Below, piece after piece: positions 43,601-50,973 of a stretch of 64,000 nt of DNA. This stretch comes from a virus. The stretch is from positions 1 through 64,000 of the IMG/VR virus record IMGVR_UViG_3300010970_000144; one strand, 5' to 3'. Made by a program: the position numbers and the translations under genes. The notes under the pieces were generated by a model, which made no database searches, had not been told where the DNA came from, and saw nothing but the letters and a program-made list of their open reading frames with translations. Position 1 is the first letter of the stretch, and the number at the start of each line of letters is the position of its first letter.

Positions 43601-45255
43601 CGGTTACGGCAGGGGGTAAAATATTTACTTCTGCAAGTGTAAATGATAATATTATTGAAGTAATTAATAGCGATACTACAAACGGATATGGTCTTTATGT
43701 AAGGGGTGGCGGTACTGCTTCAAATAGATATGTAGCAAGATTTAAGAACGGTGCTGACTCTGATGTAATGTGGGTTGGAACTTCTAACGTAGGTATAGGA
43801 ACTACAAGTCCGGGCGGTAAATTACATATTGCAGGAGATGGAGATGCCTCTAACTTAATAAGGCTACAACATACAGGAACAGGCGGTAATGGTTATTTTG
43901 ATATTAACGTTAATAGTACGGCAGCAAGTTTAGTAGCTAATTATAGTTCAACTGCAATACCAATGTTATTTTTAACAGGCGCTACCGAACGTATGAGAAT
44001 AACAAGCTCAGGAAACGTAGGTATAGGAACTACAAGTCCTTTCAATAAATTAACTGTTGCAAGTGTCCCTGATAGTGGATATGGTCTTATAACTATTGCA
44101 ACAAATTGGGGCAGTAATATTAGTACAGGAATAAAAATAGGTGCAGCAGGAGATAATGGGAGTTCTGGTGTTGATATAAGAGCGCATACAAATTATTCTG
44201 CAACAGGAGATACGCAAATGTCTTTTTGGACTAATGGGGCATCTTTAGCCGAACGTATGAGAATAACAAGCGGTGGTAGAGTTGGTATAGGAGTAACTGC
44301 ACCATTGTCACAATTACAAACATCAGGAGATATAGAAGTAGGATATGTAAACTCTCTTAATAATGCAATGGTATTCAATTGGGGTGGTGCTTCTGCTCAC
44401 GGTTCAATACAAACTTATTCATCAAGTAATTTAGCATTACAGCCTTACGGTAATAAAGTAGGTATAGGTACTTTAACTCCTACAAGCCTTCTTGATGTTC
44501 AAGGTCCGAGTGGTAGTAATGGTTCTGTCTTATTGACCTTACAAAAAGCTGGTGGATTTGGAGGAACACAATTTTACCAATACTACAGTTCTTCAAGTGA
44601 TTATGGAATAAACTTTGGTTTAAATGTATCAAATGCTACTGATGGGAGAGCAGGTATTATTATACGTTCAGATACTGGCGGTAATGGTACTCTTGTATTT
44701 AATACTTCTTCTGCGGAACGTATGAGAATAACAAGCGGTGGGAATGTGGGTATAGGAACTACAGGAGCATCAAATGTTCGTTTATATGTATTAGGTAGCG
44801 ATACAACAAGTTCAAATTGGAGTTTATATTCTACTGACACAAATGGAAATATTCTTCTTGCTTCAAGAAATGACGGACTGATAGCAACAGGTACAAGAAC
44901 ATTATCTCCTTATAATTTAACAACAGGAACTGCTGCTAATTTAGTTGTAGATAATTTTGGATATTTATATCGTTCTACATCTTCATTAAAATACAAGACC
45001 AATGTTCGTGATTATGATAAAGGATTAGATATTATCAATCAAATGCGACCTGTATATTACAATGGTAAAAATGATGGTAACACGCAATTTGCAGGCTTAA
45101 TAGCGGAAGAAGTACACGATTTAGGTTTAACTGAATTTGTACAATATGCAAACGATGGGACCCCTGATGCATTATCTTATCCCAATATGGTTGCTTTATT
45201 AGTCAAAGGGATAAAGGAACTTAAAGCAGAATTAGACACATTAAAAAACAAATAA
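40609..45255 (+). CDS. collagen-like tail fibre with self-processing Peptidase S74 end
   Basis: 1548 residues from a GTG start (MAVQNLITGEFQIRQENGVL) one base after the HNH stop. Three blocks of Gly-X-Y triplets made of Gly, Ser, Thr (e.g. GTSGSSGTSG), about residues 32-286, 365-427 and 584-735, should trimerise as a collagen-like helix. Between them are globular beta-domains. Residues about 1000-1420 carry repeats of ERMRIT-S-GNVGIGTTSP, frequent in phage fibres. The last ~90 residues (SSLKYKTNVRDYDKGLDIIN, FAGLIAEEVHDLGL) are an intramolecular chaperone of the endosialidase (S74) family, which folds the trimer and cuts itself off at the conserved Ser. Host recognition is the likely role. 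Confidence 0.9.
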   Translation: MAVQNLITGEFQIRQENGVLVAVNGLVSADTSGTIGTSGSSGSSGTSGSSGSSGISGSSGSTGTSGSSGSSGTSGLNGSSGTSGSSATSGSSGTSGTTGSNGTSGTSGTTGTSGSSGTSGSSGTSGTTGTSGTSATSGTSGTSGSSGIDGTSGTSGSSATSGSSGTSGSSGSSGSSGANGSNGTSGTSGIDGTSGSSGSSGLDGSNGTSGTSGINGTSGIDGTSGSSGSSGSSGSSGTSAIDGTSGSSGTSGTSATSGTSGTSATSGTSGTSATSGTSGTSGYSGDKYYTTSTSTFTLGNAGTITVGTGLAYSVAQSIIVVYDANNFQECEVISYNSGTGALQFAAPVRTVGSGTYSSWTINLDGASGGDGSSGTSGTSGVSGTSGTTGTSGSSGTTGTSGSSGSSGSSGTSGTSGRNGIDGSSGASIANWYGSFSSSLTQTVTAANTPTVITYNTVEISNGTTISGSQIGYQHAGIYEIGYSLQVEKTQGGGAADVEIWLKKNGSDILRTDSILGLSSNSIKQLPFVSIMLELAANDYLEIYFASDSDHVQVTAVPAQTSPYVVPAAPSVIVVTKQVGIAVGTTSGTSGSSGSSGTSGTAGTSGSSGVNGTSGTSGSSGVSGSSGSSGSSGTTGTSGTTGTSGTSGFNGTSGSSGTTGTSGSSGTNGTGGTSGTSGSTGTSGTSGTTGTSGSSGTSGSSGTSGTTGTSGTSAVNGTSGSSGTSGTSATSGTSGFTPTNQVTGTGTTNYLPKFTGTSTIGNSIIQDASTYIDVAGYAFLRRGGKYLLLNPNYAGTTVYADISAEAGMGLSLSANGVTKQLYIDTSGNLGLGVTPSAWGSTVRVLQFENGGSIASNQSTQVSFNNNVYSVPGTNDYYISSAFASRYIQFQGQHIWSTAPSGTAGNAISFTQAMTLNASGNLSIGNTNDTYKLDVSGTGIFRGALTISGPSPLKFKYSDNYDYYGIGYISGADYGFYNYNYGRTDLLFTQSTGAATFSSSVTAGGKIFTSASVNDNIIEVINSDTTNGYGLYVRGGGTASNRYVARFKNGADSDVMWVGTSNVGIGTTSPGGKLHIAGDGDASNLIRLQHTGTGGNGYFDINVNSTAASLVANYSSTAIPMLFLTGATERMRITSSGNVGIGTTSPFNKLTVASVPDSGYGLITIATNWGSNISTGIKIGAAGDNGSSGVDIRAHTNYSATGDTQMSFWTNGASLAERMRITSGGRVGIGVTAPLSQLQTSGDIEVGYVNSLNNAMVFNWGGASAHGSIQTYSSSNLALQPYGNKVGIGTLTPTSLLDVQGPSGSNGSVLLTLQKAGGFGGTQFYQYYSSSSDYGINFGLNVSNATDGRAGIIIRSDTGGNGTLVFNTSSAERMRITSGGNVGIGTTGASNVRLYVLGSDTTSSNWSLYSTDTNGNILLASRNDGLIATGTRTLSPYNLTTGTAANLVVDNFGYLYRSTSSLKYKTNVRDYDKGLDIINQMRPVYYNGKNDGNTQFAGLIAEEVHDLGLTEFVQYANDGTPDALSYPNMVALLVKGIKELKAELDTLKNK
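40702..42815 (+). repeat. Gly-Ser/Thr-Ser/Thr triplet coding repeats (three blocks)
   Basis: Nine-base-periodic runs of GGN-(TCN/AGY/ACN)-(TCN/AGY) at about 40702-41465, 41700-41890 and 42358-42815. Synonymous codons vary freely while Gly stays every third residue, so the repeat is held by protein selection. Long antisense frames rich in Pro-Glu-Val are shadows of it. Confidence 0.9.
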
Positions 45256-45267
45256 AATAAAACAAAA

Positions 45268-45648
45268 ATGGCAACAACAGTATTTGAATGGGTAATTTCG
45301 CAGCTTAATTGTGCAGTTGAATCAGAAGGTCTACCTGACGTTATCAATGTAATACATTGGAGATATAACGCAACCCAAGAGCATGATGGTAAAATTTATT
45401 TTGCAGACACTTATGGTTCATCAAGTGTAGCTCAACCGAATCCACAAAACTTTATTCCTTACGCAGATGTAACAGAAGCTGAAGTTATTGGCTGGTTGGA
45501 AGAAATATTGCCTGTAGAAGCTATGCAATTAGCTCTAGAGAACAATATCGCTCTTCAAATCAATCCGGTTGAGGTTACACTTCCATTACCATGGATTTCA
45601 ACTACAACTACCACAACTACGGCAGCTCCTACAACAACTGCTCCATAA
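45268..45648 (+). CDS. fibre-adjacent phage protein with poly-Thr tail (126 aa)
   Basis: ATTVFEWVISQLNCAVESEG, INVIHWRYNATQEHDGKIYF, DVTEAEVIGWLEEILPVEAM. I know this family from many tailed phages, including cyanophages, next to tail fibres; its function is not known to me. The C-terminus adds the local (Thr)n-AAP-(Thr)n module, absent from the family elsewhere as far as I recall. Confidence 0.65.
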   Translation: MATTVFEWVISQLNCAVESEGLPDVINVIHWRYNATQEHDGKIYFADTYGSSSVAQPNPQNFIPYADVTEAEVIGWLEEILPVEAMQLALENNIALQINPVEVTLPLPWISTTTTTTTAAPTTTAP

Positions 45649-45652
45649 ATAT

Positions 45653-45683
45653 TTTGTTTAATTAAATTAATTTATTAGTTTTG
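45653..45683 (+). promoter_or_regulatory. full promoter with the TTTAATTAAATTAATT spacer
   Basis: TTTG (45653-45656), a 19-nt spacer TTTAATTAAATTAATTTAT, TAGTTTTG (45676-45683). It matches consensus at both boxes and carries the recurring element. Drives the 113-aa gene. Confidence 0.75.
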
Positions 45684-45699
45684 TTAAAAATATATATTT

Positions 45700-46041
45700 A
45701 TGAAATCAATTGAACTAGTAGTAGCTAAAGAAAACATTGGTGGTAGAGATACCTTTTTAACCACTTATGATTTATTAAAATCAGCAATCAATAATCCAAC
45801 TCAAGGCGGATTTAATGTTGATGAAATGATCAAAAGACTCCGTATATTAGGAGAAGTTGAAAAGTACAAAGAGCTTTTTGAAATCAACCCAGAAGATTTT
45901 AAAGATGATTTTCTTGATAGAAAAGCCACTTTAGAATTAGAAGATGCTGATTTTACCAAGTTAAAAGAACTATTTAAAGAAATGAAATGGGGAGTGGTAT
46001 CATCAACAATTGTAGAATTAAGCAAGCAATTGGATAAATAA
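45700..46041 (+). CDS. hypothetical protein (113 aa), own promoter and terminator
   Basis: Helical, acidic protein (MKSIELVVAKENIGGRDTFL; NVDEMIKRLRILGEVEKYKE; ELEDADFTKLKELFKEMKWG). Forms a single-gene unit between a full-consensus promoter and a strong terminator. Similar helical proteins with the segment ..VDEM.KR.R... occur in phages near the lysis or fibre genes in my recollection. No function known. Confidence 0.6.
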   Translation: MKSIELVVAKENIGGRDTFLTTYDLLKSAINNPTQGGFNVDEMIKRLRILGEVEKYKELFEINPEDFKDDFLDRKATLELEDADFTKLKELFKEMKWGVVSSTIVELSKQLDK

Positions 46042-46073
46042 GTTTCTGGTTTAGTGGTTTATAATAATAAATT

Positions 46074-46099
46074 AAGCAGGCTGCGAACCTGCTTTTTTA
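46074..46099. terminator. bidirectional terminator
   Basis: AAGCAGG, loop CTGCGAA, CCTGCTT followed by TTTTTT. Lies between the rightward 113-aa gene and the leftward glycosylation island, and can serve both. Confidence 0.8.
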
Positions 46100-46774
46100 T
46101 TTAATATTATCAGCTATTTGTTTAAAATAATCAGGCAATTTATCGTAAGTGTATAAGTAACTATAATTATGTGGCCTTTTTTTTATGTTTCTTCTACATA
46201 TTTTTAATTTTTTAGCCGCTTGCCTAAATGAATCATATTTAATTAGTTCATTTTCAGATATTTGGTAAATTTCTTTTCTTTTAGGAGAGCTTTTTATTAA
46301 TTTTATTTTTACATTTTCTGGAGTAATAGCACCCTTCCTTTTATCAGATATTTTTTTTCTAACTTCCGGATTCTTCATTTTTTCGGTTATTATTTTAACC
46401 ATTTTTTCTCTTACTTCTTTTGAGTGTGTTTTACCAAACATGTAATTTTTCTCTCCTTTATGTTTGTTTCTTGTTTCTTCCGTAACTAATACACCTAATG
46501 CACCCTCTCCGCCATCAGTAAGATTGCATAATGGCCCTTCGTTTTTATTTGATCTTCCATAAAATGAAATTAAATATTTTTCAATGGATAGCGCTTCTTC
46601 GTAACATATATCTTTGTGCGTTATTTCTACCCTATACTCTGTATTTTTTACGATATTTCTCCAATATGAGTTTCTTCGTAGGTTGACCTCGTATGCCCTT
46701 TTTTCATTTCTGCCAACTCCTATGTAGAAAACATCATTAGTATCTAGTCTTATGTGTCTATAAACTATTGCCAT
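46097..46774 (-). CDS. GIY-YIG homing endonuclease with NUMOD3 repeats
   Basis: 225 residues. MAIVYRHIRLDTNDVFYIGV with IGVGRNEKRAYEVNLR is a GIY-YIG core (here V-Y-R and Y-I-G), with the Arg and the Glu (EALSIEKYLISFYG) of the active site. NUMOD3-type DNA-binding repeats follow (NYMFGKTHSKEVREKMVKII) and a basic end. It is the last gene of the glycosylation island, with its ATG sharing the TAA/ATG junction with the 679-aa gene. A selfish element rather than part of the pathway. Confidence 0.8.
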   Translation of the reverse strand: MAIVYRHIRLDTNDVFYIGVGRNEKRAYEVNLRRNSYWRNIVKNTEYRVEITHKDICYEEALSIEKYLISFYGRSNKNEGPLCNLTDGGEGALGVLVTEETRNKHKGEKNYMFGKTHSKEVREKMVKIITEKMKNPEVRKKISDKRKGAITPENVKIKLIKSSPKRKEIYQISENELIKYDSFRQAAKKLKICRRNIKKRPHNYSYLYTYDKLPDYFKQIADNIK

Positions 46775-48813
46775 TACAATAATTTTTGTATTTCTTTAAT
46801 AACCATTTCAGCATTTATTGATGTGTGACATTCAAAGTTTTTAGATCTGGGACACCAATCCCAATTTCCAGCATCTAGCCTATATTCTGACCAACAATCA
46901 TGGCATACTGATTTATTGACTATTCTGCTGCATTTTTGAGTAAATTCGTAATGCTCATTAGTAAAGTTGCTAATCATAACTACATGGGTTCCTAATCCAA
47001 AAGCCAACCAGCTTAGCCCTGAGCTTAAAGATACTTGAAATTTAGCATTTGCAATTATATTCATTGTATTTTCAATAGACGTATCTTCCAGTGGCTCGCA
47101 GTTGTCAAATGGGTTTTTCTCTTTTGAAACATTTATTACCTTGTACCCGTTTTCCGTAAGCCAATTTATAAGGATTTGCCAGTCGTGTCTTTGCCAGAAC
47201 TTGCATTGAGCTGTGGAATTGGTCGCTATTGTCACATAGCTGCCCAAATTTGAGCTTTTTTTGTCGTACTTGAGTCTTGGTGCCACTTCTGTAAATTCAA
47301 GCCCCAAAATGTTGGTTGCTGCCTTTTGTAGTGGTATGGTATTCGGCTCTACTGGCTCTCTGTTTGAATCATAAAAATAACCAATCTTGTACATAGCGTA
47401 ACAGCTAACAGAAGTCCCCGGCTCCACTAATTCCAATTCCGGATAGTCCAGTATCTTATTCCAAAAAGTGGACACTATAACCTTACATTGATGCTTTTTT
47501 CTAAATTCCTCACAATAACCAATCCAAGCCATTGTGTCCCCTAAACTTTTGCTTTCAAAGGCTATAAACACGCTTTTGCCATGCAGGTCTAATATGTTCT
47601 CGTATATTAGCTGCCCGTCTTGATATATGTACGTTTTCCATTTGGTATAGTATTGTCTATTAAGCCTTACCCAGCTATTGCTCTTGATTGTGTTTTGGTA
47701 ATGGCACACATCATTTTCATCATAGAATCTAACATCAAAGTCGCTATCGCTTTCTCCTTTGATTTCAAGGAAAGGGTGGTTAATGAAGTTTTGTGTAATG
47801 CGGACATTCTGTACTTGTGCAGGGAGTTCTAGTATCTTTTCGTAGGCCTCCTGATGCTTCATTGCAAAGTGAATAGATTTGTTGTCCTTTGGTATTTTAT
47901 ACCAGCACATTAGCGTATGCAAATTTGTGTGTTCTATAGGTTCAATATAATCATCATACATTCCGGCATACTGCGGAAGATTCCGCGCAACAATGGGCAG
48001 TCCATGTCCGATTGCCTCACGAAGCACTAATGGATTACATTCCCATGTAGAATTAAACATGAATATATCTGATGCTGTCATGAAGTTGTGAATATCAGTT
48101 CTTTCGCCCCATACCTTTACATTTGATGGTAGGTCCTGCATCAATGGTTCCCAATAGCTTTTGAAATTTCCGGCTTGATTGCCAACGAAGTGAAACATCA
48201 TGTCAGGGTACTTACGGGCTATTTCAAGTCCTTCCCTTTGATTCTTGCCCGGAGTCCATAAGCCTACATTCAGTACATGCTTTTTGTTTCTATCAAATTT
48301 AAGTTCATCTTGACATATCGTTTGGAACTTTTTAAGGTTCTGTTCTTCTATTGGATAAAGTATTGTAACATACTTTGATTCCAAGTCTGCAAATGTTTCT
48401 TCATGGTATGGAGTACAAAAAGAAAATAAGTCTGGGTGAAATACTTTGCTATTCGGATCAAACGAGATGTCATGACATGTTTCTACTATTCTGTACTTTC
48501 TATCTGGGTTGTAAAGCTTCTTTATCATCTCCCTATCCAATCTTTCAGACATTTCATCTATATGGATTATATCGGGCTGGAAGTATTCTATCACATCAAA
48601 TAGCTCCATCTTATTCTCATAAAGGGTAGTAAAATTACTACCAATTAGTACCCTTATAGTGTTCCTTTGGACCACATAATCTAATCCATGGCACTGATAC
48701 TCTACTACATAATATTGATTATCAGTGTGGTTTCTCATGCTCTCTAATCTCTTTAATACGAATTGAGGGCAGCCACCTGTACTAAGATGCGGAGTTAAAA
48801 ATAATATTCTCAT
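46774..48813 (-). CDS. GT4 plus TibC/BAHT-type heptosyltransferase fusion
   Basis: 679 residues. Residues 1-340 form a GT4-type glycosyltransferase (MRILFLTPHLSTGGCPQFVL, KHVLNVGLWTPGKNQREGLE, and the E-x7-E region WECNPLVLREAIGHGLPIV). Residues about 345-410 are a beta-domain (FDVRFYDENDVCHYQNTIKS). Residues 411-679 match autotransporter strand-loop-strand O-heptosyltransferases such as TibC: VFIAFESKSLGDTMAWIGYC, CKVIVSTFWN, SSGLSWLAFGLGTHVVMISN, and the four metal-binding cysteines Cys637, Cys640, Cys654, Cys662 (C-x2-C-x13-C-x7-C). TibC adds heptose to Ser/Thr of beta-repeat proteins. A phage copy fused to GT4 would transfer and extend sugars, on phage fibre or host surface. Confidence 0.85.
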   Translation of the reverse strand: MRILFLTPHLSTGGCPQFVLKRLESMRNHTDNQYYVVEYQCHGLDYVVQRNTIRVLIGSNFTTLYENKMELFDVIEYFQPDIIHIDEMSERLDREMIKKLYNPDRKYRIVETCHDISFDPNSKVFHPDLFSFCTPYHEETFADLESKYVTILYPIEEQNLKKFQTICQDELKFDRNKKHVLNVGLWTPGKNQREGLEIARKYPDMMFHFVGNQAGNFKSYWEPLMQDLPSNVKVWGERTDIHNFMTASDIFMFNSTWECNPLVLREAIGHGLPIVARNLPQYAGMYDDYIEPIEHTNLHTLMCWYKIPKDNKSIHFAMKHQEAYEKILELPAQVQNVRITQNFINHPFLEIKGESDSDFDVRFYDENDVCHYQNTIKSNSWVRLNRQYYTKWKTYIYQDGQLIYENILDLHGKSVFIAFESKSLGDTMAWIGYCEEFRKKHQCKVIVSTFWNKILDYPELELVEPGTSVSCYAMYKIGYFYDSNREPVEPNTIPLQKAATNILGLEFTEVAPRLKYDKKSSNLGSYVTIATNSTAQCKFWQRHDWQILINWLTENGYKVINVSKEKNPFDNCEPLEDTSIENTMNIIANAKFQVSLSSGLSWLAFGLGTHVVMISNFTNEHYEFTQKCSRIVNKSVCHDCWSEYRLDAGNWDWCPRSKNFECHTSINAEMVIKEIQKLL

Positions 48814-48825
48814 AGGTTAATTGAT

Positions 48826-49128
48826 TTAATATCTTTCAAAAAGGAATCTACCAACAAATGGGTGGATTTTAACCATTCCATATTTTTCTATAATTTTTAC
48901 AACATCATCAGATCGTAATGATTGATGTAAATTTTTGACTATCTCTCTGAATGATTCTAAATCATTATCTTTTTTTAAATTTTGACAATCTTCGCAAATA
49001 GGCATCAGGTTTTCAAATTCCATTGATTCAGGTTGCATTTGGTCAACTTTAACTTCTTCTATGGTAATTCTTTGGCCACAATAAGCACAAAGACCATCAT
49101 ATTTTTCGTATATTTTTTCTATGTTCAT
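48826..49128 (-). CDS. HNH-like protein with altered active site
   Basis: 100 residues. YDGLCAYCGQRITIEEVKVD, then ENLMPICEDCQNLKKDNDLE: two CxxC zinc pairs and the N...L..C..CN-like arrangement of small HNH nucleases. The catalytic position normally reads D-H; here it is VDQMQP, so the His is Gln. It lies between two glycosyltransferase genes with gaps of 12 and 3 nt. It could be a decayed homing nuclease or a repurposed DNA-binding protein. Confidence 0.65.
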   Translation of the reverse strand: MNIEKIYEKYDGLCAYCGQRITIEEVKVDQMQPESMEFENLMPICEDCQNLKKDNDLESFREIVKNLHQSLRSDDVVKIIEKYGMVKIHPFVGRFLFERY

Positions 49129-49131
49129 AGG

Positions 49132-50478
49132 TTATTGGTTTATAAATTCTTTAATCTTTTCAATGTTCTTTTCTCCATGATAAAATAGCAAATGCTCTTT
49201 ATGTGAAGGTACTTTAATCCATGGCCCTATTAGATTATCGTGACCAGTAAATTCAAGTTCTTTATGTAACCCATTGATGTAGCAGTATGGCAAGCCTCCA
49301 AAAGCCATTCGCTTATATAGTAACGCTTGTAATACGGTTTCTTCGTGGAAGGGTGCATAGTGGTTATGGTTCTTTAAGATTTTAGGGTGGTTGCACATCC
49401 AGTGCCATTCCTCTAAGAAATCAATAGTATTTTGCCCTGCTACATAATATCCTGTTTGCCTGTACCTGTTGCGTACATACTGGTTAATGTTGAATAGTTC
49501 ACAAGCCGGAGCTTCCAATGTAGTGCTTAAATCCGTCCTACTTTCAGCGCCACCTCTACCATTAACCATAAGGTATTCATATATACCCTCTGTAAAAAAT
49601 GGGTAGCTTGATTCATCATTATAGAAAGTAAAGATATTGTCAACGTATGGACTAGCCACAGAATCAGAGTCAACGTAAGCAATCGTTTCTGCATAGTTTT
49701 CAAGTGCGTGTTTGGTTATTAAAGGTCTTTGTATAAGTAATTTGTAAATGCTTTTATTGGATCTATCAATGTATTCGGACCTTTGTTTCAGGTGCTTCAC
49801 ATCACAATCCCATCTAATTGTTTTGGTATTTTCTATGTCGGTAATCTTCTTATCAGAGTTTAGCATGTAAACTAATATTGGTACTTCACTGAACTTACGG
49901 ATAGATTCAGCGCATACTTGGACCAAATCAAAATAAGATTCATCAGCGTACAATAGGTAGGCTTTCTCATGCTTCTGGGTTCTGTTTACATAGTAGCCAT
50001 AATACTGGTTAGCGTAAAGTAATTGTAGTTCTGGGTATCTAGTTTCCATCACTGCCGGAGTCAAGTCAGGCTGCAAATGTGCTTCATGGACGTTACCTTC
50101 ATGCTCTCCCTGTTCCATAAGGTATGGTACTGCCACTAGACATTGCTTACCGCTATTGACTATCTTTTTGATGATACTTTGTGCATCTTCCACAGACAAA
50201 TGTTCAAGCACATCACCCATGATAATAAACTCGTAATAGTCAAAATGGAAACCAACTACGCTCTGTATGAATACGTTGTTGTACTTCTTATCTAATTGAT
50301 AGTTAACTACATAAGGTTCGTATATCTCTACGCAATCCATGTAGTAGCCATAGTTTTTTAGCATATCAGCATAGGTGCCAATACCAGCCCCCACATCTAA
50401 TATCTTTTTGTTTATGTCTACATTGTCTACTATGTAATCTCTTACCTCTTGTTTGAAAAATTGAAAGCTGGTTGGCAT
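49132..50478 (-). CDS. methyltransferase plus glycosyltransferase fusion
   Basis: 448 residues. The first 150 are a SAM-dependent methyltransferase (NKKILDVGAGIGTYADMLKN; FIIMGDVLEHLSVEDAQSII). From about 160, a GT-A-type glycosyltransferase (AYLLYADESYFDLVQVCAES; AYVDSDSVASPYVDNIFTFY with the D-x-D metal motif; later HHEE-like CNHPKILKNHNHYAPFHEET). One polypeptide could thus add and methylate a sugar, capping a glycan. First gene of the leftward island; the promoter is the shared element at 50479-50533. Target and sugar unknown. Confidence 0.75.
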   Translation of the reverse strand: MPTSFQFFKQEVRDYIVDNVDINKKILDVGAGIGTYADMLKNYGYYMDCVEIYEPYVVNYQLDKKYNNVFIQSVVGFHFDYYEFIIMGDVLEHLSVEDAQSIIKKIVNSGKQCLVAVPYLMEQGEHEGNVHEAHLQPDLTPAVMETRYPELQLLYANQYYGYYVNRTQKHEKAYLLYADESYFDLVQVCAESIRKFSEVPILVYMLNSDKKITDIENTKTIRWDCDVKHLKQRSEYIDRSNKSIYKLLIQRPLITKHALENYAETIAYVDSDSVASPYVDNIFTFYNDESSYPFFTEGIYEYLMVNGRGGAESRTDLSTTLEAPACELFNINQYVRNRYRQTGYYVAGQNTIDFLEEWHWMCNHPKILKNHNHYAPFHEETVLQALLYKRMAFGGLPYCYINGLHKELEFTGHDNLIGPWIKVPSHKEHLLFYHGEKNIEKIKEFINQ

Positions 50479-50533
50479 AAAATTAATTTAATTAAGCAAA
50501 AGTAATTAATTTAATTAAATAAATATATCTTTG
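50479..50533. promoter_or_regulatory. divergent promoters sharing a TTAATTTAATTAAAT core
   Basis: Leftward TACTTTTG (50504-50497), rightward TATCTTTG (50526-50533). The 19-nt spacers of both promoters overlap in one A/T-rich element (50505-50525), and a second copy of the element lies at 50480-50494 in the leftward leader. One regulator bound there would control both the glycosylation island and the DUF6165-lysis side. Confidence 0.65.
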
Positions 50534-50548
50534 CCTAAAATAATTATT

Positions 50549-50926
50549 ATGAAAATAGAAGTAAGCATTGGCGAGATAGCCGATAAGTACACCATCTTAA
50601 CCATCAAATCATTTGAAATTTTAGACGAGGAAAAGCAAGCCAACATTAAAAAGGAATGGAAGTACATTAACCAAGTAATCAAAGAGAACTTTAAGGAGTT
50701 GGCATCAGACAAGCTAACGCATAGGCTTCTGGATATAAACAGGCAGCTATGGGTGGTAGAAGATTCGCTACGAGATTGCGAAAATGACAGGGATTTTGAT
50801 AAGCTATTTGTCTTTTTGGCAAGACAGGTTTATAGACTAAATGACCAGAGAGCAGCCATCAAGAAAGAAATTAACATTAAGTACAAGTCCGACATCATAG
50901 AGGAGAAGTCATATAACGCATATTAA
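50549..50926 (+). CDS. DUF6165-family protein
   Basis: 125 residues: MKIEVSIGEIADKYTILTIK, NINRQLWVVED-like LLDINRQLWVVEDSLRDCEN, FVFLARQVYRLNDQRAAIKK, EEKSYNAY. The order VSxGEIADKxTIL...LW..ED..R..E...F..LAR.VY..ND.RA.IK matches DUF6165, which in bacteria lies in polysaccharide and glycosyltransferase clusters. It would belong functionally to the neighbouring island. The upstream frame extension overlaps the -7 box, so ATG 50549 is chosen. Confidence 0.75.
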   Translation: MKIEVSIGEIADKYTILTIKSFEILDEEKQANIKKEWKYINQVIKENFKELASDKLTHRLLDINRQLWVVEDSLRDCENDRDFDKLFVFLARQVYRLNDQRAAIKKEINIKYKSDIIEEKSYNAY

Positions 50927-50961
50927 TTTATAAAATACGGCAGAATTTGGCAGAAAAAAGT

Positions 50962-50969
50962 TATTTTTG
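50962..50969 (+). promoter_or_regulatory. -7 box (TATTTTTG) of the lysis cassette
   Basis: Exact TAnnTTTG ending four bases before ATG 50974. Transcripts from here would be leaderless or nearly so. No convincing -33 box. Confidence 0.45.
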
Positions 50970-50973
50970 ATAG

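Noticed and set aside
47620-48629. Plus-strand frames inside the heptosyltransferase gene
   Set aside because: Antisense to strongly conserved motifs and without promoters.
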